A stretch of 64,000 nucleotides of DNA from Rhodocyclales bacterium (GCA_016235805.1 JACRIY010000001.1:1-64000), one strand, 5' to 3'; counted from the first letter of the stretch, positions 20,096-34,612 are shown. Notes: generated by a model from the letters alone, not told the origin. A program made the numbers and translations.

Positions 20096-21184
20096 ATGCC
20101 GCTACGCACCCCCCTTTACGAATCGCACCTCGCCGCGGGCGCGAAGATGGTCGATTTCGCCGGCTGGGACATGCCCATCCACTACGGTTCGCAGATCGAG
20201 GAGCACCACGCCGTGCGGCGCGATGCCGGCATGTTCGACGTCTCCCACATGTGCGCGCTGGACCTGGCCGGCGCCGATGCCACGCGCTGGCTTCGCCGCC
20301 TGCTGGCCAACGATGTGGCCAAGCTGGCCGTGCCGGGCAAGGCGCTGTATTCCTGCATGCTGGACGAATCGGCCGGCGTGATCGACGACCTGATCGTCTA
20401 CTTCTTCACGCCCGAGCACTACCGCATCGTGGTCAATGCCGGCACGGCGGAGAAGGACATCGCCTGGATGCACGCGCAACTGGCGGGCTTCGCCGCCACG
20501 CTGACGCAGCGCCGCAGCGGCCCCGATGCCCTGGCCATGATCGCGGTGCAGGGTCCCAAGGCCCGCGAGAATTTCTGGACTGCCTTCCCCGCCACCCGTG
20601 CCGCGACCGAGCCGCTTGGCCTTTTTCAGGCCGCCGAGACAGGCGGTTGGCTGGTCGCCCGCACCGGCTACACCGGCGAGGACGGCTTCGAGATCAGCCT
20701 GCCGGCCGCCGCCGTCGGCACCGCCTGGCAGCGCTTGCTGGAAGCCGGCGTCAAACCCTGCGGCCTCGGCGCACGCGACACCCTGCGCCTCGAAGCCGGC
20801 ATGAACCTCTACGGCCAGGACATGGACGAGAAGATCACCCCCTACGAGGCCGGCCTGCGCTGGACGGTCGACCTGAAGGACCCGGCGCGCGACTTCATCG
20901 GAAAGTCGGCGCTGACGACACGGCAACCGCGCAACCAGTTTCAGGGCCTGCTGCTGCTCGACCGCGGCGTGCTGCGCGCCCACCAGAAAGTCATCACGCC
21001 GCTGGGCGAGGGCGAAACCACCAGCGGCAGTTTCTCGCCCAGCCTCAACCAGTCCATCGCGCTGGCGCGCCTGCCCGAAGGCATCGCACCCGGCAGCGAA
21101 GTCGAAGTCGAAATCCGCGACAAGCGCCTCAAGGCGCGCGTCGTCAAACCCAGTTTTGTCCGTAACGGCAAACCCCTTCTTTGA
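20096..21184 (+). CDS. gcvT: Glycine cleavage system aminomethyltransferase GcvT
   Basis: [55 protein letters not shown]. Confidence 0.97.
   Translation: MPLRTPLYESHLAAGAKMVDFAGWDMPIHYGSQIEEHHAVRRDAGMFDVSHMCALDLAGADATRWLRRLLANDVAKLAVPGKALYSCMLDESAGVIDDLIVYFFTPEHYRIVVNAGTAEKDIAWMHAQLAGFAATLTQRRSGPDALAMIAVQGPKARENFWTAFPATRAATEPLGLFQAAETGGWLVARTGYTGEDGFEISLPAAAVGTAWQRLLEAGVKPCGLGARDTLRLEAGMNLYGQDMDEKITPYEAGLRWTVDLKDPARDFIGKSALTTRQPRNQFQGLLLLDRGVLRAHQKVITPLGEGETTSGSFSPSLNQSIALARLPEGIAPGSEVEVEIRDKRLKARVVKPSFVRNGKPLL
20901..20925 (+). repeat. SCR25 copy 7 (inside gcvT)
   Basis: gaaAGTCGGCGctgacgacACGGca. Confidence 0.9.
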
Positions 21185-21194
21185 GGAGCACGAC

Positions 21195-21581
21195 ATGAAT
21201 ACACCGACCAACCTGAAATACGCCGCCTCCCACGAATGGGCCCGCCTCGAAGCCGACGGCACCGTCACCATCGGCATCACCGACCACGCCCAGGAAGCGC
21301 TGGGCGACATCGTCTTCCTCGAACTGCCGGCGGTCGGCCGCGTGGTCAAGGCCGGCGAGGAATGCGCGGTGGTCGAATCGGTGAAGGCCGCCTCCGACAT
21401 CTATTCGCCGGTCTCCGGCGAAGTGGTGGAGGCCAACCAGGCCGCCGCCGACGCGCCGGAATCGGTCAATGCCGATGCCTACGCCACCTGGCTGTTCCGC
21501 ATCAAGCCGGCCGCTGCCGCCGCCTGCGCCACCGAACTGGGCGGCCTGCTCGGCGCCGACGCCTACGCCGCGACGCTCTGA
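21195..21581 (+). CDS. gcvH: Glycine cleavage system H protein
   Basis: [57 protein letters not shown]. Confidence 0.97.
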   Translation: MNTPTNLKYAASHEWARLEADGTVTIGITDHAQEALGDIVFLELPAVGRVVKAGEECAVVESVKAASDIYSPVSGEVVEANQAAADAPESVNADAYATWLFRIKPAAAAACATELGGLLGADAYAATL

Positions 21582-21582
21582 C

Positions 21583-24440
<2,858 letters not shown>

Positions 24441-24444
<4 letters not shown>

Positions 24445-24974
24445 CCGTATCCTCCGTGTCCCTGATTCTCACCGTGATCGGCGACGACCGCCCCGGCCTC
24501 GTCGGTGAGCTTTCCGCCGTGATCAGCGCCCACCAGGGCAACTGGCTGGAATCCTCGATGGCGCAACTGGCGGGCAAGTTCGCCGGCATCGTCGAGGTCG
24601 GTGTCGATGCCGCGCAGGCCGATGCATTACGCAATGCGCTCAGTCAGCTCAGGGGACTGAAAGTCGCCGTGGAGTCAGCGGCGCCGCAGAAGTCGGCGCT
24701 GACCGGACGGCGACTGAAGCTCGCGCTGGTCGGCCACGACCGCATCGGCATCGTGCGCGAGGTGTCCATGGTGCTGGCCAACCACGCCGTCAACGTGGAA
24801 AGCCTGGCCACCCATACCTCCAGCGCACCGATGTCGGCCGCCGTGCTGTTCCATGCCGTGGCCGAACTGACCGCCGCGCCCGAGCTCGATGTCGGCGCCC
24901 TGACCGGGGAACTGGAACGTATCTCGAACGATCTGATGGTGGATATCACGCTGGACGAAACCATCCGGGCATAA
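24441..24974 (+). CDS. Tandem ACT-domain protein, GcvR-like
   Basis: Two ACT domains: [19 protein letters not shown] and [23 protein letters not shown] overlap with gcvP. Confidence 0.85.
24688..24712 (+). repeat. SCR25 copy 9 (linker between ACT domains)
   Basis: agaAGTCGGCGctgaccggACGGcg. Confidence 0.85.
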
Positions 24975-24979
24975 CGCTA

Positions 24980-25094
24980 ATGGCACCGAGCGCCACCCGC
25001 CGAGGACGAAATACGCGAAAGGCGAATTGAAGGCCCCCCACCCCCATCCCCGCCCCAGGGCGGGGCTACCATTCCGCTCGCTTCGCTCGGTCAT
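24980..25094 (+). repeat. Intergenic repeat family 2, copy A
   Basis: ATGGCACCGAGCGCCACC..AAAGGCGAATTGAAGGCC..CCCCGCCCCAGGGCGGGG..GCTCGCTTCGCTCG; near-identical to 51408-51518. Confidence 0.85.
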
Positions 25095-25136
25095 CACCAG
25101 TGACTTCGCAAGCGGCGGTTTTTCACGGTAAGCCTC

Positions 25137-25835
25137 ATGTACACACTGCACATCACCAACAAGAACTATTCCTCGTGGTCGCTGCGGCCCTGGGTGCTGA
25201 TGCGCGCGTTGGGCATCGCCTTCGACGAGGTGCTGCACCCCTTCACCCCAGGCAGTGCACCCGATTTCCGGAAGCTTTCGCCGGCGGGCAAGGTGCCCTG
25301 GCTGGTCGATGGCGACACCGTGGTGTGGGATTCGCTGGCGATCGCCGAATACCTCGCCGAGCGCCATCCCGGCGTCTGGCCGGCCGATGCCGCCGCCCGC
25401 GCCTGGGCTCGATGCGCTGCCGCCGAGATGCATTCCGGATTCACCACGCTGCGCCGATTGCATGGCATGAACATCGGCGTGCGCGTGGCGGTGAAGCAGC
25501 GTTCGCCCGCACTGCTGGCCGACATCGCCCGCATCGAACGCCTGTGGAACGAAGGGCTGGCGCGCTTCGGCGGGCCCTTCCTGGCCGGCGCCGCGTTCAC
25601 CGCGGCCGATGCCTTCTTCGCCCCGGTCGCCTTCCGCTTCCGCAGCTACGGCGTCGCGCCGGGCGGTGCCGCCGGCGACTATGCGGCCCGCCTGCTGGAC
25701 CACCCGGCGCTGCGCGAATGGGAAGCCGCCGCCCTGGCGGAAGATTTCCGCGATCCGTCGCATGAAGACGAACTGGCGCGGATCGGCACCGTGACCGCCG
25801 ACCTGCGCGCCGTACCGCCGACGCCGACTCCTTGA
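25137..25835 (+). CDS. Glutathione S-transferase family protein
   Basis: TLHITNKNYSSWSLRPWVLMRALGI; SLAIAEYLAERHP. Confidence 0.88.
   Translation: MYTLHITNKNYSSWSLRPWVLMRALGIAFDEVLHPFTPGSAPDFRKLSPAGKVPWLVDGDTVVWDSLAIAEYLAERHPGVWPADAAARAWARCAAAEMHSGFTTLRRLHGMNIGVRVAVKQRSPALLADIARIERLWNEGLARFGGPFLAGAAFTAADAFFAPVAFRFRSYGVAPGGAAGDYAARLLDHPALREWEAAALAEDFRDPSHEDELARIGTVTADLRAVPPTPTP
25808..25832 (-). repeat. SCR25 copy 10 (3' end of GST gene)
   Basis: minus strand aggAGTCGGCGtcggcggtACGGcg. Confidence 0.8.
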
Positions 25836-27175
25836 TGAAGACTCCCGAACTGCTGGCCCCGGCCGGCTCGCTGTTGATGGCGCGCACCGCGCTGGATTTC
25901 GGCGCCACGGCGATCTACGCCGGCCAGCCGCGTTACAGCCTGCGGGTGCGCAATAACGATTTCGGCAGCCTGGACAAGCTTGCCGAGGGCATCGCGCTGA
26001 CCCACGCGCGCGGCGGCAGCTTCTACCTCGTCAGCAACATCCTGCCGCACAACGCCAAGCTCAAGACCTACCTCGACGACATGGCGCCGGTCATGGATCT
26101 CAAGCCCGACGCGCTGATCATGGCCGACCCCGGCCTGATGATGATGATCCGCGAGCGCTGGCCGCAGATGCCGATCCACCTCTCGGTGCAGGCCAACACG
26201 GTTAACCACGCCGCAGTGAAGTTCTGGCGCAGTGCCGGCGTCACGCGCGTAATCCTGTCGCGCGAACTCTCGCTCGACGAAGTCGCCGAGATCCGCCAGG
26301 AATGCCCCGACACCGAGCTTGAAGTCTTCGTCCATGGCGCGCTGTGCATCGCCTATTCGGGGCGCTGCCTGCTCTCCGGCTACTTCAACCACCGCGATCC
26401 CAACCAGGGCAGCTGCACCAATTCCTGCCGCTGGGACTACAAAGTCCATGAGGGAAGCGAAGACGACTCGGGCGACGTTTCACTCGCCGTACCGCGAGCG
26501 CCGACTCTTGCCGCCGCACCGTCGACGCTGCGCCGCCCCGGCGCCTGGCTGATCGAGGAGCGCGAGCGCCCCGGCGAGTACATGCCGATCGAGGAAGACG
26601 AGCACGGCAGCTACATCCTCAACTCCAAGGACCTGCGCGCCATCGAGTACGTGGCGAAGCTGGCCGAGATCGGCGTCGACTCGCTGAAGATCGAGGGCCG
26701 CACCAAGTCGCCCTACTACGTCGCGCGCTCCTGCCAGAGCTACCGCCAGGCGATCGACGATGCCGTCGCCGGGCGGCCCTTCGATTCGCGGCTGGTCGGC
26801 CAGCTCGACGGCCTGGCCAATCGCGGCTACACCGCCGGCTTCTACGAGCGCCGCCCCGACCGCGACTACCAGAACTACCTGCGCGGCAGTTCCGAATCCA
26901 GCCGCAGCCAGTACGTCGGCGACGTCACCGGCTACGGCGCCGACGGCCTGGCCGAGATCGCGGTGAAGAACCATTTCGAGGTGGGCGACCGCATCGAGAT
27001 CATCCGTCCCGCCGGCAACCTCGAACTCGTCATCGACGCCATGCTGGATCGCGAAGGCGCGCCGGCCACGGTCGCCGCGGGCAGCGGCCACGTGGTGCGC
27101 ATCGCCCTGCCGGCGGGCTGCGAAGGCGCCTTCGTGGCGAAGTACCTCGCGCCGGCGCAGGGCGCCGCGGCATGA
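25832..27175 (+). CDS. Peptidase U32 family protein, YegQ/TrhP-like tRNA hydroxylation factor
   Basis: PELLAPAGSLLMARTALDFGATAIYAG; VFVHGALCIAYSGRCLLSGYFNHRDPNQGSCTNSCRW. Confidence 0.9.
   Translation: MMKTPELLAPAGSLLMARTALDFGATAIYAGQPRYSLRVRNNDFGSLDKLAEGIALTHARGGSFYLVSNILPHNAKLKTYLDDMAPVMDLKPDALIMADPGLMMMIRERWPQMPIHLSVQANTVNHAAVKFWRSAGVTRVILSRELSLDEVAEIRQECPDTELEVFVHGALCIAYSGRCLLSGYFNHRDPNQGSCTNSCRWDYKVHEGSEDDSGDVSLAVPRAPTLAAAPSTLRRPGAWLIEERERPGEYMPIEEDEHGSYILNSKDLRAIEYVAKLAEIGVDSLKIEGRTKSPYYVARSCQSYRQAIDDAVAGRPFDSRLVGQLDGLANRGYTAGFYERRPDRDYQNYLRGSSESSRSQYVGDVTGYGADGLAEIAVKNHFEVGDRIEIIRPAGNLELVIDAMLDREGAPATVAAGSGHVVRIALPAGCEGAFVAKYLAPAQGAAA
26485..26509 (-). repeat. SCR25 copy 11 (inside U32 YegQ-like gene)
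   Basis: minus strand aagAGTCGGCGctcgcggtACGGcg. Confidence 0.9.
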
Positions 27176-27441
27176 GCAAGCTGCTCGAAGTCCGCATCCC
27201 GATCTACCCCGACTGCTGGGAAACCTGCGGCAGCTGCGCCCAGGGCGACGTCACGGTGGAGGAAGTGCTGGTCAAGCCCGGCGACATGGTGCAGTTCGAC
27301 GACAACGTCATTACCCTGGAAACCGGAAAGGTCGCGCTCGACATCCAGTCACCCCATGCCGGGCGCGTGGTCGAGGTGTTCGTCGAGGCCGGGCAGGAAG
27401 TCGCAGAAGGGGCGCTGATCCTTACGCTGGAAACTGCCTAG
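27172..27441 (+). CDS. Stand-alone biotin/lipoyl-attachment domain protein (89 aa)
   Basis: VEEVLVKPGDMVQFDDNVITLETGKVALDIQSPHAGRVVEVFVEAGQEV; 4-bp overlap with U32 CDS. Confidence 0.85.
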   Translation: MSKLLEVRIPIYPDCWETCGSCAQGDVTVEEVLVKPGDMVQFDDNVITLETGKVALDIQSPHAGRVVEVFVEAGQEVAEGALILTLETA

Positions 27442-27630
27442 CGGCGGGCGCCGGATCAGATCGGAGGATAGCGCTTCTGCGAAGGAGCATTCGTCGCACG
27501 CCAGGTCCGACCCCGTGGAGCCTGTCGGCCGGCAGGGATTGCAGAGCCTCCGCACCAACAGCTGACTGCAATTCGCCGCGCCGGGGCGGGCGCTAACCCG
27601 CGTGAGTTCCCGGTCTGACAGAAACTGTTG

Positions 27631-27644
27631 AGGTTGGTCAACCT
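27631..27644. promoter_or_regulatory. Candidate operator upstream of hybrid kinase 2
   Basis: AGGTTGGTCAACCT, perfect 6-bp arms with 2-bp spacer. Confidence 0.3.
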
Positions 27645-27721
27645 ACGGGTCGAATGAAGGCTGATAATCGTTTCAGGTATATCGACGTCCAAGGATATAC
27701 AGCGAAGCGGTAGCCAAGACC

Positions 27722-29992
27722 ATGAACCTGATCGATCCACGCACGGCAATAGTCCTGGCCTGCTGCATATGCGCCCTGATGAGCCTGCTGTTCTTCTCCT
27801 TGCGGCGCAGGTACCCTTCAACCATCCACGGTCTGGGTGAATGGTCGTTGGCAATGCTGATGTTTTTTGCCGGCGGCATCCTGTTTGCCGGCTATGGCAT
27901 CTTTCCTGATTACGTCGCCACGCTGGCCATCCTGATGATACTGTCAGGCCTGACAATCGCCTACATGGGTACCCAAAGGTTTTTTGGCGTCGTCCCCAAT
28001 ACTTCCCTCTATGTCTTCCTGCTGGGGATCGTGCTGGGCGCGCTGACCTGGTTCCTGCTGCTCGATCCAAATCCCTTCGCCCGACTGCGCATTTCCAATA
28101 CGGCAATGAGCTGGCTGTTCATTGCGCATGCCTATCTGATTCACCGACAGCCGGAAAGGACATTCGCCAGACTGTTTGCCTCGGGCGTGCTGGTCATGAT
28201 GGCGCTCACCCAGGTTCTTCGCTTCGTCACCTCATTCACGGCGCCGGAGAGCACTTATCTGTTCGACAAGTCGCTGGAGAACCTGATCTACATCACCAGC
28301 TTTGCCTTCGGTGCGCTGCTGTTCTCCACCAGCGCGGTGCTACTGGTCTCCGAACGCGTGCTGGACGAACTCGAAACCCATCGCCGGCACCTGGAAGAAC
28401 TGGTGGAAAAGCGCACGTCGGAGTTGCTCGCCACCGAGGCCAAGGCGAGCCGGATACTGGAGTCGGCTGCCGACGGCCTGTTTGGCGTCGATCGCGAGGG
28501 CTTCATTACCTTCATCAATCCGGCTGGCTGCAGGACGCTGGGATATAGCGCGGACCAGGCCATCGGCCGCTCCGCACATGCCCTGTTCCATCACAGCAGG
28601 CCCGACGGCAGCCCGTACCCGGCGATTGAGTGCCCCAGCCACAACGCCGTATGCACGGGGAAAGAAATCCGTGTCGAGCACGAGACTCTCTGGCACGCTG
28701 ACGGGCACGCCGTACCGGTAATGCTCGCCATTCACCCCCTGCTCCAGAATGACGAGATCACCGGGGCCGTGACCAGCTTTGTCGACATGAGCGCGCAGGA
28801 CGCCGCGGCAAAGGCGCGCGAAATTGCCCTCACGGCGGCGGAGAGTCTGGCGCGCGCGAAAAGCGAGTTTCTGGCCAACATGAGCCATGAGATCCGGACC
28901 CCGATGAATGGCGTTCTGGGTTTCGCCGAAATCGGTTTGCGCAACCACCACGACAGCGAGAAGGCGCGCAATGCATTTGAAAAGATACTGACGTCCGGCA
29001 AACGTCTGCTCGCAGTTGTCAGCGAGATCCTCGACTATTCGAAGATCGAGGCCGGCAAGCTTCGCGTTCAACCGGTCGACATGTCTATCTCTGAAACAGT
29101 TCAGGGCGCGCTTGAAACCGTCGCCGAACTGGCGCGAGCCAAGAAGCTGGAGCTGCGGCTCGAGCTGGCTCCCGATTTGCCCCAGAGATGTATCAGCGAT
29201 CCCGCGCGCGTCGGCCAGGTGCTTCTCAACCTGTTGTCCAATGCAGTGAAGTTCACTGAAACAGGCCACGTTGCACTGTCGGCGTCGCGCGAGGGGACCC
29301 AACTCGTAATTCGAGTCACGGATACCGGCATCGGCATCGACGAAACCAAGCATGAGGAAATCTTCAATCCCTTCCAGCAGGCCGATAGCTCGAGTACCCG
29401 CCAGTTCGGCGGAACCGGACTGGGGCTGGCCATCTGCAAGCGCATTGCCGACTTGCTGCAAGGTGACTTGAGCGTCGAAAGCAAAATCGGGACGGGTAGC
29501 ACATTCACATTTCGCCTGCCTTTGGTCGAGGCCCCTGCCGCTGCAGATGGGCCCGTCGGGGACGGCCTGGGCGACGAAGTCGCCCCCGACCATCCGCTGA
29601 CCGGCATTTCCATCCTGGTGGCCGAGGATGACGAGATCAACCAGATGCTGCTGGAGGCTAACCTGACCGCGGACGGAGCGCAGGTGGCAATGGTGGGCAA
29701 CGGCCGGGAAGCTGTCGAGCGCGTCGTTCGCGAGGGACCGGAGGCCTACGACATCGTGCTGATGGACATCCAGATGCCGGAAATGGACGGCTACGAAGCG
29801 ACACGCCTGATAAGGGAACTGGCACCCAGGCTGCCGATCGTCGGCCAGACCGCCCACGCTCTGGGTGAGGATCGCACCAAATGCCTCGCGGCCGGCATGG
29901 TTGCGCATATCGCAAAGCCCTTCTTGTCGACTGAACTGGCGAAGCTGGTAAAGCAGGTAGTCTCAGCCGCACGGGACAAAGAGCAAGGTTGA
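27722..29992 (+). CDS. Hybrid histidine kinase 2: multi-TM N-terminus, PAS, HisKA/HATPase, REC
   Basis: [64 protein letters not shown]. Confidence 0.92.
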   Translation: MNLIDPRTAIVLACCICALMSLLFFSLRRRYPSTIHGLGEWSLAMLMFFAGGILFAGYGIFPDYVATLAILMILSGLTIAYMGTQRFFGVVPNTSLYVFLLGIVLGALTWFLLLDPNPFARLRISNTAMSWLFIAHAYLIHRQPERTFARLFASGVLVMMALTQVLRFVTSFTAPESTYLFDKSLENLIYITSFAFGALLFSTSAVLLVSERVLDELETHRRHLEELVEKRTSELLATEAKASRILESAADGLFGVDREGFITFINPAGCRTLGYSADQAIGRSAHALFHHSRPDGSPYPAIECPSHNAVCTGKEIRVEHETLWHADGHAVPVMLAIHPLLQNDEITGAVTSFVDMSAQDAAAKAREIALTAAESLARAKSEFLANMSHEIRTPMNGVLGFAEIGLRNHHDSEKARNAFEKILTSGKRLLAVVSEILDYSKIEAGKLRVQPVDMSISETVQGALETVAELARAKKLELRLELAPDLPQRCISDPARVGQVLLNLLSNAVKFTETGHVALSASREGTQLVIRVTDTGIGIDETKHEEIFNPFQQADSSSTRQFGGTGLGLAICKRIADLLQGDLSVESKIGTGSTFTFRLPLVEAPAAADGPVGDGLGDEVAPDHPLTGISILVAEDDEINQMLLEANLTADGAQVAMVGNGREAVERVVREGPEAYDIVLMDIQMPEMDGYEATRLIRELAPRLPIVGQTAHALGEDRTKCLAAGMVAHIAKPFLSTELAKLVKQVVSAARDKEQG

Positions 29993-30070
29993 TGCACGGG
30001 CGGTGCGGGCATACCCAGGACGCACCATTGAGACCCCGATCCCGCCCTGTCGACAGGTCGAATCCATCGA

Positions 30071-31033
30071 TCAGATCAGCAGATAGCGGTTGGCCTGCTC
30101 GCGGCGCTCCAGGGCGGCGCGCGCGTCGTCGCGGCGGATCCTCGCCACCAGCACGATCCAGTGGCGGCGGTCGCGGCCGACAAGTTCCGGAAAGCAGAGC
30201 GTGTTCGCATCGCCGCCGGTCGCCGCCGCAGGGGCGATCACCCCCATGCGGTCCACCCGCACTTCGTTCGGCTTCAGGTAAAGCCGCTCTTCGGCCGTCG
30301 CCAGCCACTTGCCGAACTCGTCGAGCAGGTGCTCCGGAGCGAGCGCCGCGATGGCCTTTTGCTGGCGCGCCTCGAGCAAGTGGCGCCTGGCGCCGTCGGC
30401 CGCGCGCTCGGCCTGCCAGGCGCTGCGCGCCTCGTGCTGCTCGCGGCGCAGTTCCTCGACGCGGGCGGCGAAGCCGCGCGCCAGGCCATCGAAGGCCGCC
30501 GCCTGCAGGCGCTGGCGGGTGGCCTCGTGCCCGGTGCCGAGCTCGGCCAGGGTGTGGTCAGCGAAATACAGCAGGCGCTGGGCCACGCCGTGCTGCACCA
30601 CGTCACCATTCACGGCCATGCCGCTGGTCGCCTTTTCGCGCCGGCGCATGCCGAGCAGGGCGAAGAATTCATCGTGCATGGCATGCGCGGGGTCGGCAAG
30701 GAACTCGCGCAGTTCGCGGCTCTTGCCCAGCATGTCGGCGATGTCGTTCGGCGTCGCGAACAGCGCATGCACCAGCGGATCGGCGGCAAAGGCGCGCGTA
30801 TCGATGTCAATCGGCCCGGGGACCTGCTCCGCCAGCGCCGCGCAATGGCCCAGCGCATGGCCGACCGCCGGCGCCAGGCGTCGCTCGTAATCCGACACGG
30901 CCTTGAGCCGCGGATCGACGGCCTCCACCGCGTGCTCGATGGCCAGGCGCAACGACTTTTCCGGCGGCGGTTTCGACCCCAGCAAATGGCCGAGGCCGGA
31001 TAGAATTTCCATGCGTTGCTCTCCGAATGTCAT
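30071..31033 (-). CDS. Hypothetical protein (~320 aa, alpha-helical)
   Basis: Long ORF with coding-like composition; no recognised family. Confidence 0.7.
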   Translation of the reverse strand: MTFGEQRMEILSGLGHLLGSKPPPEKSLRLAIEHAVEAVDPRLKAVSDYERRLAPAVGHALGHCAALAEQVPGPIDIDTRAFAADPLVHALFATPNDIADMLGKSRELREFLADPAHAMHDEFFALLGMRRREKATSGMAVNGDVVQHGVAQRLLYFADHTLAELGTGHEATRQRLQAAAFDGLARGFAARVEELRREQHEARSAWQAERAADGARRHLLEARQQKAIAALAPEHLLDEFGKWLATAEERLYLKPNEVRVDRMGVIAPAAATGGDANTLCFPELVGRDRRHWIVLVARIRRDDARAALERREQANRYLLI

Positions 31034-31104
31034 GTGTGTAGGCGTTGCGAATGCGCAAGTGTCTCACGCTGCCGACGTCATCGCACCGGCGACAATCCGG
31101 ATTG

Positions 31105-31125
31105 ACGCGCATTATCGATGCGCGT
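31105..31125. promoter_or_regulatory. Candidate CcdAB operator
   Basis: ACGCGCA-ttatcga-TGCGCGT perfect 7-bp inverted repeat, 32 bp upstream of ccdA. Confidence 0.55.
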
Positions 31126-31157
31126 AATCTGCGCGCATCGAACACGCGGAGCAGAAC

Positions 31158-31400
31158 ATGAGCACCCAGCCCAAGAAAGCCGCCAACCTGACGGTCCGCG
31201 CCGACCTGCTGGAAGAAGCCCGTGCGCGCAAGATCAACCTCTCGCAGACGCTGGAAGTGGCGCTTTCCGCCGAATTGAAGCGACAGCGCGAGGCCGAGTG
31301 GCTGGAGCAGAACAAGGAAGCGATCGAGGCGTACAACCGGCATATCGAACGGGATGGCCTGTTCTCCGACCGATTCCGCAACTTCATGCGCGAGGATTGA
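31158..31400 (+). CDS. ccdA: CcdA-type antitoxin
   Basis: KKAANLTVRADLLEEARARKINLSQTLEVAL...HIERDGLFSDRFRNF. Confidence 0.92.
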   Translation: MSTQPKKAANLTVRADLLEEARARKINLSQTLEVALSAELKRQREAEWLEQNKEAIEAYNRHIERDGLFSDRFRNFMRED

Positions 31401-31717
31401 TGGCCCACCTTGACGTTTATCGCAACCCGGACCGCAAGAGCGCGGCGATCATCCCTTTCGTGCTTGACATCCAGAGCAACCTTCTTGACGCGCTGCCAAC
31501 CTGCGTAGTGGTTCCATTGGCCCGTCCGGAGACCGTCGAGACACTTCCGATCCTGCGACTCAATCCGAAGGTCAGTGTCGACAAGACCCGACTTATCGCG
31601 CTGACCCAGGAGCTCGCGACGGTGCCGCGCCGCCTGCTGAAGAAGCCCGTCACCAACCTTTCCCCCCAGCGCGACGAAATCCTCGCCGCGCTGGACCTTC
31701 TTTTCACCGGTCTATAA
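31400..31717 (+). CDS. ccdB: CcdB-type toxin (gyrase poison family)
   Basis: MAHLDVYRNPDRKSAAIIPFVLDIQSNLLDALPTCVVVPLARPE; start overlaps ccdA stop (TGATG). Confidence 0.92.
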   Translation: MAHLDVYRNPDRKSAAIIPFVLDIQSNLLDALPTCVVVPLARPETVETLPILRLNPKVSVDKTRLIALTQELATVPRRLLKKPVTNLSPQRDEILAALDLLFTGL

Positions 31718-31727
31718 AGCGAACACA

Positions 31728-33392
<1,665 letters not shown>

Positions 33393-33428
33393 CGCGATCC
33401 GGGACGCAAGGCGAAGCCGCCAGGGAAC

Positions 33429-33683
33429 ATGCCCATGCTCGATGCCAATACCATCGCCGTGCTCGGCCAATTCGGCATCAGCGCCGCGTCGGCCGAAGCG
33501 GCGCTGTCGGCGCTGGCCGTGCTCACCGTGGTGACTCTCGTCGCCGCCATCCCGACCGCGATCCTCGCGCGCAGGAAGGGGCGCTCCTTCGCTTTCTGGC
33601 TGGTCCTCGGCCTGTCGATTCCCGTCCTGCCGCTGCTGCTGGTCTGGCTGCTGCCGAAGCGGGCGGAGCCGCCGTCCGCCTAG
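33429..33683 (+). CDS. Small hypothetical membrane protein
   Basis: 84-aa ORF, two hydrophobic helices. Confidence 0.6.
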   Translation: MPMLDANTIAVLGQFGISAASAEAALSALAVLTVVTLVAAIPTAILARRKGRSFAFWLVLGLSIPVLPLLLVWLLPKRAEPPSA

Positions 33684-33700
33684 CGCCACGGCCCGGACGC

Positions 33701-34051
33701 ATGGACCTCGACAAGCCCGGCCGCGACGACGCGGACAGTACCGGCGACATCCCCAGCCGCTACGAAACCCTGGAAGTGATGCGGCTGATGGGCCGCTACG
33801 TGCCCATCCTGATGCTAGGCGGCGATGCCGATGGCTACGGCGCGCGCTGGACCATACACGGCACCCAGGTGCAACCGGGCATCGCCGGCTACCTCATGCA
33901 ACAGGGCTACCTGGTCGATTCCGGCCCGACCGAAATGGGCGCGCGCAAGCTGGTCTTGACGGAAGCAGGCATTCGCTTCCGCGACGAAGGCATCGCCTGG
34001 TGGAACAGCCTCGGCATCCTGCAAAAGCTGAAGATCCGCCTCTTCGGCTAG
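33701..34051 (+). CDS. Hypothetical protein (116 aa)
   Basis: ATG at 33701 in the frame of ORF 33281-34051; winged-helix-like GARKLVLTEAGIRFRDE. Confidence 0.6.
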   Translation: MDLDKPGRDDADSTGDIPSRYETLEVMRLMGRYVPILMLGGDADGYGARWTIHGTQVQPGIAGYLMQQGYLVDSGPTEMGARKLVLTEAGIRFRDEGIAWWNSLGILQKLKIRLFG

Positions 34052-34075
34052 GCTACCGCCGCGGTACCCGACGCC

Positions 34076-34612
34076 TCAACTCTCGCCGATGACGACGCGG
34101 TCGGCGCCCTCCAGGCGGTATTCCGGAATCACCAGGTTGGCCGGCGCCGGCCCGGAGCGGAACACGCGACCGGCCAGGTCGAACTTCGAGGTGTGGCAGG
34201 GACAGAGGAACTCATTGCGATTGCCAGCGCCGGCGCGCAGGGCGGGCGGGCAACCCTGGTGCGTGCATTGGCCGACGGCGACGAACAGCTCGGGACGCAG
34301 CGATCGATGCGGATTGCGGCAGGCCTCGGGCTGCAGCGAATGCAGGGACGCGGGGTCGAGCAGTTCGCTCTCGTAACCGGCCAGCCCGGCGATCTCGTCG
34401 GCGCCGCGGCGCAGGATCCACACCGCGCGCCCCTTCCATTCGACCGTGCGCAGGCGGCCCGGCGCCAGGTCGCCGACCTCGACCGGCAAAGGATTTCCCG
34501 CCGGCGGCTGCGGCCGCGTGGTGACGTACCAGGCCGTGCCGAAGCCGGCGCCCGCCACGCAAATCCCGCCGGCGAGAAGGAGGCGGCGGCGGTCGACGCG
34601 ATCGGCGCTCAC
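34076..34612 (-). CDS. Rieske [2Fe-2S] domain protein with Tat-like signal
   Basis: DRRRLLLAGG N-terminus; CTHQGCPP ... CPCHTSKFDLAGRV. Confidence 0.85.
   Translation of the reverse strand: MSADRVDRRRLLLAGGICVAGAGFGTAWYVTTRPQPPAGNPLPVEVGDLAPGRLRTVEWKGRAVWILRRGADEIAGLAGYESELLDPASLHSLQPEACRNPHRSLRPELFVAVGQCTHQGCPPALRAGAGNRNEFLCPCHTSKFDLAGRVFRSGPAPANLVIPEYRLEGADRVVIGES

Noticed and set aside
25082-25094. GCTCGCTTCGCTCG as a stand-alone palindrome
   Set aside because: It is a short direct repeat (GCTCG..GCTCG), not an inverted repeat; treated as the 3' part of family 2.
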